A DNA stretch of 64,000 nucleotides from Marinomonas flavescens (GCF_004352835.1 NZ_SJSB01000004.1:62001-126000); one strand, 5' to 3'; positions 45,296 to 55,077 are shown, counted from the first letter of the stretch. Translations and numbers: made by a program. Notes: a model not told the origin generated them from the sequence alone.

Positions 45296-48200
45296 TTACC
45301 CAACCGCTAATTTTCCTGCCTCATGCCACATTTCGCTTGGCATGGGGCTGGTGAGTTGCCACGTTATGTTCATTGGCTGGCTGCCACTGTGGCTTTGGTA
45401 TTTTACTTCGCCATAGTTTACGAACCCCATAGTCCTACCGTTTTCATCCTTTCCTTGTTCTCGTACAAATAACAGTATGGTTTTGCCTGTTTGGCGGTGC
45501 TGGATGTAGCTTAGTCCGCGACCGTGTTCTGGGCGGGCGCTGTTTTGAGTCTGCCAGTGGAACAGGGTCGGGCTAATGGCGTAGTCGTGGTACAGAGTTG
45601 TAGGCGAGTAGGTCTTTTCACATTTATTCAGTGTGACAAATAACAATTCTAGGTTCTGTTCTTTAAACTCTAAAACGCCCTCGCGGGCGGTGGATTTCTT
45701 CTCAAATGAGTGGGCGCCAAATGCGGCGAGTATCTGTTGTCGCGTGTAGCGGCTGTGCAATTTGATCGCGTGATTGGGCAAGCAGGCGAGCTCACTTTCT
45801 TGCTGGTGAATTCGTTGGATGAGCAAGCTGATTACTTGCTCTAGTTCCTGTTGCAGTAATGGGTGGATCAAAGCTTGTAAGCTTTGCTCAAGAGTGTCGA
45901 AACCTAGCGTATTTCCTGTGTTGTCCCAGAAATTGTAATGGGCCATTAGGGCAAACTGATTATTTTGAGGTGTCTTCACAAAGTCGAAATTATGGCGAGA
46001 CAGTTCAAGCAAAAAGTGTAAATAGCTTAGTGAGTCGCAACCAAGTAACTGAGTATTGATTGCTCGGTAATACGCCGCATACACATCGGCTTGCTCAGGT
46101 GGTATCTCATCGCCTTTTAGCCAATACCAACCACCTAGTTTTTTCTCTTTGGGTTTATAAATGTCTTCGAGGCTGACTTGTGGATTAAGGCGTAAAAAAT
46201 TGCTTAATGTGAGTGCTTCGTTGGTGTGTTGAGAGTAAACATGGATAAGCTGTTGTAAGCGTCTCTTACTGTTAATGGCCTGTTGGATATTGCGCAAAAT
46301 TGTCTTTTGGGTTTGCGCTTGCAGCTCTATTCGACAACCCAGTGGCAAGTGAGGGAAGTTGTGTTCTATCTCTGTTTTAAGGGGTTGGTTAGTTTTACCA
46401 ATGAGTGCTCGAAATTTACTGGCAAAATCGTACTCAGCACGGGCATTACCCACAAAATCGAGAACGGTACAGCACTGCTTTGAATTAGCCGATGAGCCCG
46501 TGTTTTCTGGTAGACGAAGGCCACGACCTAGTTGCTGTAAAAACAGCGTTAAGCTTTCTGTCGGCCGCAAAAACAACAAGGTGTCCACTTCTGGGATATC
46601 GACCCCTTCATTAAAAATGTCCACCACGCAGAGTATTTGTATTTTCCCTTGGCGCAATGCTTGTTGCTTCTGTGAACGTTCATTGGTGTTTTTACTGATC
46701 AGAACATCTGCATGAATACCCGCAAGATTGAACTTAGCGGCCATAAATTCAGCGTGTTTTTGGCTAACGCAAAACGCCAGTGATTTAATTCGCTGCACAT
46801 TGGTGACTATGTCGCTCAGGCTGGTGATGATCTTTGTTGCGCGATGATTTTCACCCGTATAAAGGTTACTCAGCTCAGCAATGTCGTAGCGGCCGTTTCG
46901 CCATGTGACTTGGCTTAAATCTGTGTCGTCATCCAGACCGAAGTATTGGAATGGGCACAAATGGCGTTGATTAATGGCTTCTGGCAAGCGAATTTCTGCG
47001 GCGATCACACCACAAAAATCATCTAATATATTGGCACCATCTTGTCGTTCTGGTGTGGCCGTTAAGCCGAGTAATATGTGTGGTGTGAAGTGCGCTAAAA
47101 CATCGCGATAACTGGCCGCTGTTACATGGTGCACTTCGTCGATGACGATGTAGTCGTAGTAATCATCACTGAGCTTTAATGACGTGAGTTGTTTGTTTAA
47201 TGTTTGAATGGAGGCAAACAATTGGTTGTAACGTTGAGGTTGATAATGACCAACCCATAACTCACCAAAGTCATTGTTTTTGAGCACGCCACGGTAAGCA
47301 TTTTGTGCTTGTTTAAGAATCTCTTCACGATGAGCGACAAACAAAAAGTTGGCACTGGGTTTGGCGTCATACACTCGCTTAAAGTCGAACGCTGAGATAA
47401 TCGTTTTGCCGGTGCCCGTTGCCGCCACCACGAGATTTCTGAATCGTTGGTGAACTTGTCGTTCTGCGCTGAGCTTTTCTAAAATCGCCAATTGATGTGT
47501 TTTAGGCGTGATATCAAAATAAAACTGATGGTTTGATTGGCCAATGCCACGTTGTTCATTTAGTGAGGTTCTGAGCTTTTCTTTGCTTTCTGCTTCGCCG
47601 GTAAAGCGCTCAAAGTCAGGTGATTGCCAATAGGTTTCAAAGGTACTTTTGGTTTTGGCAATAATATGTGGGATTTCTTGCGCGGTGATTTTAAGGTTCC
47701 ATTCAAGCCCACTGGTCAGCGCAGAATGGGATAAATTTGATGAACCTATATAGCCAGTGTGAAATCCAGTATCACGCATAAATAAATACGATTTGGCGTG
47801 CAGGCGTTCTTGTTGATTGTTGTAACTCAGTTTTACTTCTGTGTTGGGTAGGCTGACGAGAAACTCCACCGCTTTGACGTCAGTGGCGCCCATGTAAGAC
47901 GTGGTAATGACTTTGAGCTGCTTGCCGCTTTTAGTGAATTCTTCCAATTCGTTCTTAAAAATCCGTAGGCCAGTCCACTTTATAAAAGAAACCAGCCAGT
48001 AAATGGTGTCAGCGGATTTGATCTCACGCTTGAGCTCGGTTTCAAGGGAAATACCAGCATTGGCGCCACTAAATAGCTCGCTTTGAGTGAGTCCGGTGAG
48101 CGGGAAAATCTCATTGGTGTAGTCTTTGAGATTTGCGGCAATCGGGTTTTTAGTCGTAAATAGGGCGGTTAAAATGCGTCCTTGGCTGTCGATGAGGTTT

Positions 48201-48463
48201 TCACTGATCAGCTCATCGTCTTTTATATGGTCTTTCAGCCAGAGTACTAGATTGTTTGCGAGAGTAATTTGTTCTTGTAAGCGTTCGTTTGATTGGGGAA
48301 TGGTGTCGATAGCGTGGGCAACAAGCTTACCTAGAAAACGCGATAACCATGTAGCGGCCTCGGCGGATTCTAGCTGGCGCTCACCAACAAAAAACTGATC
48401 GCGATTGAGATTCTTCTCGATGACCTGCGTTATTAATTGTTCGTAAATGCCAACTTGTTCCAT
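45296..48463 (-). CDS. PLD-nuclease / SF2 helicase / DUF3427 protein
   Basis: 1055 residues in one chain. A phospholipase-D-type nuclease region (about 130-270) has one HKD motif: HAKSYLFMRDTG followed by GSSNLSHSAL near residue 225. Next is an SF2 helicase: Walker A VAATGTGKT (about 347), DEVHH (about 443), GLTATPERQDG (about 468), IFNEGVDIP and QQLGRGLRLP (about 618-645). The last 350 residues match the DUF3427 region. The start has AAGGAG 7 bases upstream. Such proteins look like single-chain, ATP-driven restriction nucleases and are common in defence islands; their action is not established to my knowledge. Confidence 0.85.
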   Translation of the reverse strand: MEQVGIYEQLITQVIEKNLNRDQFFVGERQLESAEAATWLSRFLGKLVAHAIDTIPQSNERLQEQITLANNLVLWLKDHIKDDELISENLIDSQGRILTALFTTKNPIAANLKDYTNEIFPLTGLTQSELFSGANAGISLETELKREIKSADTIYWLVSFIKWTGLRIFKNELEEFTKSGKQLKVITTSYMGATDVKAVEFLVSLPNTEVKLSYNNQQERLHAKSYLFMRDTGFHTGYIGSSNLSHSALTSGLEWNLKITAQEIPHIIAKTKSTFETYWQSPDFERFTGEAESKEKLRTSLNEQRGIGQSNHQFYFDITPKTHQLAILEKLSAERQVHQRFRNLVVAATGTGKTIISAFDFKRVYDAKPSANFLFVAHREEILKQAQNAYRGVLKNNDFGELWVGHYQPQRYNQLFASIQTLNKQLTSLKLSDDYYDYIVIDEVHHVTAASYRDVLAHFTPHILLGLTATPERQDGANILDDFCGVIAAEIRLPEAINQRHLCPFQYFGLDDDTDLSQVTWRNGRYDIAELSNLYTGENHRATKIITSLSDIVTNVQRIKSLAFCVSQKHAEFMAAKFNLAGIHADVLISKNTNERSQKQQALRQGKIQILCVVDIFNEGVDIPEVDTLLFLRPTESLTLFLQQLGRGLRLPENTGSSANSKQCCTVLDFVGNARAEYDFASKFRALIGKTNQPLKTEIEHNFPHLPLGCRIELQAQTQKTILRNIQQAINSKRRLQQLIHVYSQHTNEALTLSNFLRLNPQVSLEDIYKPKEKKLGGWYWLKGDEIPPEQADVYAAYYRAINTQLLGCDSLSYLHFLLELSRHNFDFVKTPQNNQFALMAHYNFWDNTGNTLGFDTLEQSLQALIHPLLQQELEQVISLLIQRIHQQESELACLPNHAIKLHSRYTRQQILAAFGAHSFEKKSTAREGVLEFKEQNLELLFVTLNKCEKTYSPTTLYHDYAISPTLFHWQTQNSARPEHGRGLSYIQHRQTGKTILLFVREQGKDENGRTMGFVNYGEVKYQSHSGSQPMNITWQLTSPMPSEMWHEAGKLAVG

Positions 48464-48893
48464 TTCACCACTCCTTGATTGAATGGTTAGTGTACTAAAA
48501 AGTCTATTGCAAACAAGGTTTAAAGCGTTTTCTGTGGAGCGGTACTGAGGAGGTAAAAGGCAGAAAGGCTAGTGATAACGATCTTGGTTTAGATGAGTTC
48601 AATCACGATGTCTCAATTACGCGATAATCTGCCGCTAAGGGGCAAGGGATATTGGTTGGGTTGGCTATCTTATTCTGCATTATGATCATCAATTTCATTG
48701 CTTAAGCGTATTTCAAATCAGTGGTAAGCCTGACGAGCGGATGGCGGATCATGTGATCGCTAATCATCGGGAGAAAAGCGCACGAGGAGTGATTCCCGTG
48801 CGTGAACAGGTTTATAAGAATGCATTGAGCCTGTGTAAATCAGGCCTTGGCAAATGACTTTATCGACTCTAGGAAGTTAAATAGGCAATTATT
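48464..48893. other. Intergenic region with a 38-codon open stretch (48741-48857)
   Basis: A frame from ATG 48741 to TGA 48855-48857 encodes a protein-like sequence (includes GVIPVREQVYKNALSLCKSG), and the same frame stays open upstream to about 48690. It may be the 3' remnant of a lost gene or a small protein. There is no clear ribosome-binding site. The segment also holds the divergent promoters of the helicase gene (leftward) and purU (rightward). Confidence 0.35.
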
Positions 48894-49766
48894 ATGACAA
48901 CGAAAAAAACGCAAGAAAATCAGTTTATTTTTAATATCACGTGTAGCGCAAGCAGCGGGATAGTGTCATCTGTCACCACGTTTTTGGCTGAACGAGGTTG
49001 TTATATTAGCGAATTGTCACAGTTTGATGACCCAGACACTGACCATTTCTTTATGCGCGCCGTTGGCTTCATTGAAACGGGCGATAAAACATTGGAAGAC
49101 CTTAATCTAGAGTTTCCTGTGTTTGCTGAACCGTTCGATATGAAGTGGACCTTGGTGCCTGCGTCACAGCCTTGCAAAGCGTTGATCATGGTGAGTAAAT
49201 TCGACCATTGTTTGGACGATCTTTTGTACCGTTTGCGCAAGGGTGAGTTGAACATGGAAGTCACAGCCATTGTGTCTAATCATTTGGATTTGCGCCCGAT
49301 GGCGGAACGTGAAGGCATTCGCTTTATTTATTTGCCAGTGAACAAAGAAAACAAGCGTGAGCAAGAGCAAGCCTTGTTGAGCATTGTTGAGGAAACGGGC
49401 ACTGAGTTGGTGATTCTGGCGCGTTATATGCAGATCTTGTCGAACAGCTTATGCACCGAGCTGAAAGGCCGTGCGATCAATATTCACCACTCTTTCTTGC
49501 CCGGTTTTAAAGGGGCTAAGCCTTACCACCAAGCTCATGCGCGAGGGGTTAAATTGATCGGTGCGACGGCTCACTATATTACGTCTGATTTGGACGAAGG
49601 CCCGATCATTGAGCAATCTGTGCAGATAGTGAATCACGCGTTTTCTCCTGAAGCCTTAGTGGCCGCCGGTCGAGACACCGAAACCGTTGCTTTAGCGCGG
49701 GCGGTAAAATTACACATCGAACACCGTGTGTTTATGGATGACAACAAAACGGTTGTCTTTCGTTAA
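48894..49766 (+). CDS. purU: Formyltetrahydrofolate deformylase (first copy)
   Basis: 290 residues. It hydrolyses 10-formyl-THF to formate and THF in the cytoplasm. An N-terminal ACT domain (about 12-85) is followed by the formyltransferase-fold catalytic domain with VSKFDHCLDDLLYR, the N-H-D active-site elements NIHHSFLPGFKGAKPYHQA and HYITSDLDEGPIIEQ, ending HRVFMDDNKTVVF. It is a paralogue of the second copy at 56830. Being encoded next to N-methyl demethylation genes, it probably recycles THF rather than serving purine synthesis. Confidence 0.94.
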   Translation: MTTKKTQENQFIFNITCSASSGIVSSVTTFLAERGCYISELSQFDDPDTDHFFMRAVGFIETGDKTLEDLNLEFPVFAEPFDMKWTLVPASQPCKALIMVSKFDHCLDDLLYRLRKGELNMEVTAIVSNHLDLRPMAEREGIRFIYLPVNKENKREQEQALLSIVEETGTELVILARYMQILSNSLCTELKGRAINIHHSFLPGFKGAKPYHQAHARGVKLIGATAHYITSDLDEGPIIEQSVQIVNHAFSPEALVAAGRDTETVALARAVKLHIEHRVFMDDNKTVVFR

Positions 49767-49802
49767 GGGAAAAAAGGGGTATGTGTTCAGGAAGGGGCAC
49801 AT

Positions 49803-49840
49803 AAAAAGGAGAAAGGGTGACAGCCCTTTCTCCTTTTTTT
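49803..49840. terminator. Bidirectional terminator between purU and the ABC permease gene
   Basis: A stem of AAAGGAGAAAGGG with CCCTTTCTCCTTT and a TGACAG loop, flanked by A residues on the left and seven T residues on the right. It serves both convergent transcripts. Confidence 0.92.
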
Positions 49841-49866
49841 ATGACATTGAATACTTAATCAGGAGA

Positions 49867-50730
49867 TTATGATTTGCCTTTCCAAGGAATGAGCTTGGCT
49901 TCGATCTTACGCATGATGATGTCGATGCTGTAGCCAATTAAGCCAACGATGATCACGCCTAATACGACGATGTCGGTGGCTAAAAATTTACTCGCTACCA
50001 TGATCATATAACCCACCCCCGAATTCGCGGCGACTAGCTCAGCGGCGACGACTGTTCCCCAACAAACACCCATGGCAACGCGCATGCCGGTAAAAATTTC
50101 AGGCAAGGAGTTGGGCAGAATAACGTGTTGTAATATTTGTCTTTTGTTGGCACCTAATGAGTGGGCCGCATGGATTTTATTCAATTTAATGCTGCTAACC
50201 CCAGCGCGTGCCGCGATGACCATGATCCAAAGCGCTGCAAAGAAAATCAGTAAGATTTTTGAGCGCTCGCCGATGCCAGACCAAATGATTACCAATGGGA
50301 TAAACGCAAGCGGAGGAATCGGGCGGAAAAACTCGACAATCGGATCAAACCAACCACGCACCTTTTCAGATAAACCCATAGCAAAACCCAAAGGAATACC
50401 CACAAGGCAACCTAAACTAAAGCCAACTAGGATGCGATAAAGACTCGCCCAAATATGCTCCCATAAGGTAAAACCGCGGTAGCCGTCTTGGGAAATGGTG
50501 ATGAACTGTTGCCATACAGTACTCGGCGCAGGCCAAAAAATCGGGTTAATAAAGCCTAATGTGCTACCAAAGTGCCAAACAATGGCGAGGGTGAAAACAG
50601 AGACAATGCTCCAAAATCGGCCTTTTCCTATGGCTTCAGTGTCACCAAAAGTCGAGGTTTTTTGATTGTTAATCCCCGATTTACTAATGCCTGAGTATTG
50701 TTTGAATGATTCAAGTAAGGACATGCTCAT
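49867..50730 (-). CDS. ABC importer permease, TauC/SsuC type
   Basis: 287 residues with six or so membrane segments and the importer loop AAHSLGANKRQILQHVILPNSLPEIFTGMRVAMGV (EAA-type, about residues 185-220). An N-terminal extension of about 45 residues precedes the first helix. It overlaps the ATPase gene by four bases (ATGA). It is part of a binding protein-ATPase-permease operon closest to taurine transporters. Confidence 0.88.
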   Translation of the reverse strand: MSMSLLESFKQYSGISKSGINNQKTSTFGDTEAIGKGRFWSIVSVFTLAIVWHFGSTLGFINPIFWPAPSTVWQQFITISQDGYRGFTLWEHIWASLYRILVGFSLGCLVGIPLGFAMGLSEKVRGWFDPIVEFFRPIPPLAFIPLVIIWSGIGERSKILLIFFAALWIMVIAARAGVSSIKLNKIHAAHSLGANKRQILQHVILPNSLPEIFTGMRVAMGVCWGTVVAAELVAANSGVGYMIMVASKFLATDIVVLGVIIVGLIGYSIDIIMRKIEAKLIPWKGKS

Positions 50731-51536
50731 ATTCCAACCGCCTGATTATTTCCCATGATTTCTTCTTCCATTCCCCATATCATCGATAAGACTTCTTCTC
50801 GCTTGGCGATGAATTCCGCTGAGGTTTTGACTTCTCTAGGGTCTTTTGTGAGGCCCTCTTCGGCAAAGGGCAAATGGTACTCTTGTTTGATCCGACCGGG
50901 TCTTGGTGCCATAACAAACAGGCGTTCGCCTAAGAACAAGGCTTCTTCGACGCTGTGGGTGATCAAAATAATGGTTTTACCGGTTTCTTTCCAAAGCTTC
51001 AGCACTAAGCTTTGCATCTTCTCTCGGGTTAATGCATCCAGCGCCCCAAGGGGTTCGTCCATTAAGATAATATCGGGGTTGTTGGCCAGACATCTGGCGA
51101 GAGCAACTCGCTGTTGCATACCACCAGAAAGTTCATAAATGGCCTTGTCTCCGAAGTCTTGTAAACCCACCGTGTCTAATAAGTCGTCAACGATTTTGCT
51201 GGTGTCTTCACTTGATACACCTGCCATTTTGGGGCCAAAGGCAATGTTCTCAGCGACATTCATCCATTCGAATAAAGCGCCTTGCTGAAATACCATGCCG
51301 CGGTCAGGGCCGGAGTGTGTGAGTTTCGTATTGCCATTTAACACAGCCCCAGAAGTGGGTGCTAAAAAGCCCGCAATAATATTAAGCAGCGTACTTTTAC
51401 CACAGCCAGATGGCCCAAGAATGGCGAGCAGCTCGCCTCGCTTTAGGTTAAAGCTTACGTCTTGTAGGGCTTCAACCCGATTGCCATTGGGCTCATCGAA
51501 GGTCATCGAAATGTGATTTGCGTTCAATGCAGACAT
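50727..51536 (-). CDS. ABC importer ATPase, TauB/SsuB type
   Basis: 269 residues: Walker A GPSGCGKSTLL (about 41), Q-loop MVFQQGALFEW, signature LSGGMQQRVALAR, Walker B IILMDEPLGALD and switch His in ILITHSVEEA. A C-terminal tail of about 50 residues follows. It energises the importer formed with the adjacent permease. Confidence 0.9.
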   Translation of the reverse strand: MSALNANHISMTFDEPNGNRVEALQDVSFNLKRGELLAILGPSGCGKSTLLNIIAGFLAPTSGAVLNGNTKLTHSGPDRGMVFQQGALFEWMNVAENIAFGPKMAGVSSEDTSKIVDDLLDTVGLQDFGDKAIYELSGGMQQRVALARCLANNPDIILMDEPLGALDALTREKMQSLVLKLWKETGKTIILITHSVEEALFLGERLFVMAPRPGRIKQEYHLPFAEEGLTKDPREVKTSAEFIAKREEVLSMIWGMEEEIMGNNQAVGI

Positions 51537-51560
51537 TATGAATACCTTATGTTAGTTGGA

Positions 51561-52562
51561 TTAATTGACGTTTTTGAAGTAGCTGGCATCGACCGTGGCA
51601 CTGTAGTCATCCAAGGCTTTGGGGATTTGCTTTTGCTGGACAAAAAAATCGGCAACTTCCTTGGTAAAGGTCTGTACACCGCCACCCATCCAATAGGCAG
51701 ATATTTGCTGCTCTTTAAGTGGGAAGGTGAATAGGTCGAGAATTTGGTTTGAGTCTTGTAGTGATAAGCCAGAGGCTTTCGCAATAATAGGCTGTTGCGC
51801 TTTAGGATCGTTTTTATAAGCGGTGTTAGCGTCGTTGGTGACTTTTAAAAACTCGGTGACTAAAGCGGGATGTTGTTTGGCGAATTTATTGTTGGCAGAA
51901 ATGACATCAAAGGCTCGAATACCTAACGATTCCTGCTCTTGTGCCGTCATTAAGACGTGTCCGTATTGCTTCATACGACGCAGAGCGCCACCCCATCCAC
52001 AAGCCATGGCAACATCACCACGGGCCAGCGCAGCAGCGCCATCGGCAGGTGCCATGTCTAATAGGTGGACTTCTTTACTGTCGACGTCTAGCTGTTTCAG
52101 GGTTTTGAGCATTTTGTAATGAGAGACGGTACCAAAAGGAACGGCGATGTTTTTGCCTTCCAGTTGTTTGGCATTGGCGGTGGTAATCTTGGCTTGTTCT
52201 CTGACCACGCAGTTGTCATTTTCAGCGTAAGAGACGGCGATGCCCACCATGGTGATAGGCAGGCCTTTTGAGACGGCGATGGTAAAAGGCACCAAACCTT
52301 GTGAGTAGGCCATGTCGACTCCTCCTGACGCCATCGCCGCAGACATAGCGGTGCCAGAATCAAAGGCGTACCACTCGACTTCTACCCCCATTTCTTTGCT
52401 GTAGGTATCGTTCACTTGAGCCACTTGGTTGGCCGTTGGCCACTCTAAAAAATAACCAATGGAAACTTTGCTCGGTTTATCGGCGGCTAACGCAAAAGTG
52501 GTACCAGAGGCAATGGTGCCTACGGCCAGTGTGTGTATTAGTGTCGAGACGATTTTCTTCAT
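51561..52562 (-). CDS. TauA-like periplasmic binding protein
   Basis: 333 residues with a signal peptide (about 1-26, ending FALA). The mature part has IGYFLEWPTANQVAQ, VEWYAFDSGTAMSAAMASGGVDMAYSQG and PKALDDYSATVDASYF, all close to taurine-binding proteins. Because this operon lies inside a sarcosine/dimethylglycine demethylation region, the ligand may instead be a methylated or sulfonated amine. It is the first gene of the leftward operon. Confidence 0.84.
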   Translation of the reverse strand: MKKIVSTLIHTLAVGTIASGTTFALAADKPSKVSIGYFLEWPTANQVAQVNDTYSKEMGVEVEWYAFDSGTAMSAAMASGGVDMAYSQGLVPFTIAVSKGLPITMVGIAVSYAENDNCVVREQAKITTANAKQLEGKNIAVPFGTVSHYKMLKTLKQLDVDSKEVHLLDMAPADGAAALARGDVAMACGWGGALRRMKQYGHVLMTAQEQESLGIRAFDVISANNKFAKQHPALVTEFLKVTNDANTAYKNDPKAQQPIIAKASGLSLQDSNQILDLFTFPLKEQQISAYWMGGGVQTFTKEVADFFVQQKQIPKALDDYSATVDASYFKNVN

Positions 52563-53142
52563 AAGAACCTCATTACCGTGTTTGTATGATTGGACGTCAA
52601 TGCAACGTAGCTGTTTTTAGTTATTGAGTTATTCGTTCTTAGCCATATCGCAACTAACCGTGACTTGGCGAGAAACTGACTTCTATCAAAGAAGAGTCAA
52701 AATAATGACTTAAATCGATACTGCCGTTTAAAAAATGCCGCTACAAATGATTAAAACTGCGCTTCTGTGAGAAAAACTAACACTAAGGTTGCGTGTTTTT
52801 TGTGCAGACTGGGGCTCTTTCTGCTACATCCTTGCGCATAGCTAAGGGATCAGAGTGGAAGGTCTGAGAATGAATGATATTTGATCAAAGAAGTGCCAAT
52901 TAATGGCTTTGTTTTGGTGCAAGCGATATTTGCCCGTTCTGTTTGATTGATTCGTTGAGATAGAGAGTTAGGCTAAAAAAGTCACAATAAAGTGTGCAAA
53001 TTCTATTTTTTAAAGATCATGAATCGATTCTAGTCAAAACATATTTTCGTGTGAGTGAAATTTTAAGTTGTATTTTCATTTTCTGTGTGTAATTTTCCTG
53101 TTAACTTTTTCTATATGTGCAGTTTGATAATTAGGGGTGAAT
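52563..53142. other. 580-base divergent intergenic region (TauA-like / ETF-QO)
   Basis: It must hold promoters in both directions. I see only a 10-bp palindrome TTTGATCAAA at 52880-52889 and AT-rich sequence before the ETF-QO gene. No riboswitch-like structure, ORF with ribosome-binding site or RNA gene is recognisable. Confidence 0.4.
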
Positions 53143-54795
53143 ATGACACGGGAAAGTATGGAGTTTGATGTCGTTATTGTCGGGGCAGGACCGGCTGGAT
53201 TATCGACGGCTTGCCGCTTAATGCAACAAGCCAATGACGCAGGCGAAGAGTTAATGGTGTGCGTAGTTGAAAAGGGCGCGGAAGTAGGCGCGCACATTCT
53301 ATCTGGTGCGGTTGTTGAGCCAAGGGCACTTAATGAATTGTTTCCAGAGTGGCAAACCTTAGGCGCACCATTGACCGTGCCTGTGGTGGAAGATCAAATT
53401 TATTACCTAAAAAATAGTAAAAAATCGATCAAAATTCCCAATGCGTTAGCGCCTAAGCCGATGCATAACCATGGAAACTATGTTGCCAGTGTCGGTAATG
53501 TTTGTCGTTGGTTAGCTGAGCAAGCGGAGCAATTAGGGGTAGAAATATTTCCAGGCTTTGCGGCGGCGCATATTATTTATGACGAAGAAAGCGGTCGTGT
53601 GGCGGGGATTGGCACCGGCGACATGGGGGTCGATTCTGATGGTAATGCAAAAGACAACTACATGGCAGGCATGGATCTACTGGCGAAATACACGGTATTT
53701 ACCGAAGGCTGTCGTGGGCATCTGGGTAAAGAGTTGATCAAAAAATTTGCTTTAGATGAGGGTAAAGACCCTCAGCATTATGGTCTTGGTATTAAAGAAT
53801 TGTGGGAAATCGATGAGAGCCTGCATCAGCCTGGTTTGGTGTTGCATGGGGCAGGCTGGCCGCTGAGTGAATCAGGCTCCACGGGCGGTTTCTTCTTATA
53901 TCATGGGGATAATAACCAAGTAGTGGTTGGTTTGATTACCGATTTAAATTACAGCAATCCTAATTTAAGTCCTTACGATGAATTTCAGCGCATGAAGCAT
54001 CACCCTTTGATTAGTAAGTATTTATCGGGAGCCAAACGCTTGTCTTACGGGGCTAGAGCCATTGCCAAAGGTGGTTTGAATTCTTTACCAAAAATGACCA
54101 TGCCGGGGGCTTTGCTGCTGGGATGCGATGCAGGAACCTTGAATTTCTCTAAAATAAAAGGTACTCACACTGCCATGAAATCCGGCATGTTAGCCGCAGA
54201 AGTGTTATTTCCTGAGCTGATGAAGAAAGACCAAGGCGGGCATGATCTGGTTCAATATCATGAGCATTTTAAACAGTCGTGGTTATACGACGAGTTGTAT
54301 AAAGGGCGGAACTTTGGCTCTTTGTTGCACAAATACGGCACCTTTGTCGGTGGCATGTTGAATGTCATAGACCAAAATATCATGCGCTTGCCGTTTACTT
54401 TACGGGACCCGCAGCCCGATTATTTGTGTTTGAAACCGACAAGTGAATGCGAAGCGATTGAGTACCCTAAACCAGATGGCAAACTGAGCTTTGATAAAAG
54501 TTCATCGGTTTTCTTGTCAAATACCAACCACGAGGAGAATCAACCTTGTCACCTGCATTTGCAGGATGCGTCTGTGCCTCTGTTGAATAATTTGCCGATG
54601 TTTAACGAACCTGCTCAGCGTTATTGCCCAGCAGGGGTGTATGAGGTGTTGGACAACGAGGACGGTAGCCCACGCTTTCAAATCAATGCGCAAAACTGTG
54701 TGCATTGTAAAACCTGTGACATTAAAGATCCGGCACAGAACATTACTTGGCGAGTCCCTGAAGGGGCTGGTGGGCCAAATTATCCGAACATGTAG
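53143..54795 (+). CDS. Electron-transfer flavoprotein:ubiquinone oxidoreductase
   Basis: 550 residues. It passes electrons from reduced ETF to the membrane quinone pool. FAD motif GAGPAG at residues 14-19; the long central region has the substrate/quinone domain; the single 4Fe-4S cluster is bound by Cys495, Cys519, Cys522 and Cys525 near the C-terminus. I chose ATG 53143 because AGGGGTGA ends just before it; a GTG at 53137 overlaps that site. Together with etfBA downstream and the FAD dehydrogenases it completes an electron route from methylamine-type substrates to respiration. Confidence 0.94.
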   Translation: MTRESMEFDVVIVGAGPAGLSTACRLMQQANDAGEELMVCVVEKGAEVGAHILSGAVVEPRALNELFPEWQTLGAPLTVPVVEDQIYYLKNSKKSIKIPNALAPKPMHNHGNYVASVGNVCRWLAEQAEQLGVEIFPGFAAAHIIYDEESGRVAGIGTGDMGVDSDGNAKDNYMAGMDLLAKYTVFTEGCRGHLGKELIKKFALDEGKDPQHYGLGIKELWEIDESLHQPGLVLHGAGWPLSESGSTGGFFLYHGDNNQVVVGLITDLNYSNPNLSPYDEFQRMKHHPLISKYLSGAKRLSYGARAIAKGGLNSLPKMTMPGALLLGCDAGTLNFSKIKGTHTAMKSGMLAAEVLFPELMKKDQGGHDLVQYHEHFKQSWLYDELYKGRNFGSLLHKYGTFVGGMLNVIDQNIMRLPFTLRDPQPDYLCLKPTSECEAIEYPKPDGKLSFDKSSSVFLSNTNHEENQPCHLHLQDASVPLLNNLPMFNEPAQRYCPAGVYEVLDNEDGSPRFQINAQNCVHCKTCDIKDPAQNITWRVPEGAGGPNYPNM

Positions 54796-54981
54796 TCTGC
54801 TGATATAAGCAAACCGATTATCGCAGATGAAATCTGCTGTTTGCTTTCATTGGTTGGCATTTCTTGCGAGCCAATGAAAGTATCTCCTTATTTACTTTTC
54901 TCTGATCACCTCTTTTATTCATTTTCTAACGCCTGTATTTCAGTGTTTTTTGCCTCGATAAAGATTTATCCAATAAAACTA

Positions 54982-55049
54982 TTGACATAAAAAAAGAGAT
55001 AAACAATCATGTAAATGAAATTATTAAAGTAAATTTCATTTACATGATT
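54982..55049 (+). promoter_or_regulatory. etfBA promoter with an 18-bp perfect inverted repeat
   Basis: TTGACA (54982-54987) is a perfect -35 element, and 17 bases on, AATCAT (55005-55010) is a 4/6 match to the -10 consensus. An 18-bp perfect inverted repeat begins at that -10: arms 55005-55022 and 55032-55049 with a 9-base spacer. It can be an operator that blocks RNA polymerase or a 5'-UTR hairpin ending 28 bases before the etfB ATG. Confidence 0.7.
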
Positions 55050-55077
55050 TTTGTTTTCTTCTTTGTTGGAGCGAAAA

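Noticed and set aside
52880-52889. TTTGATCAAA palindrome as a possible FNR or operator site
   Set aside because: It lacks the FNR spacing, is only 10 bases long and stands alone in AT-rich sequence.
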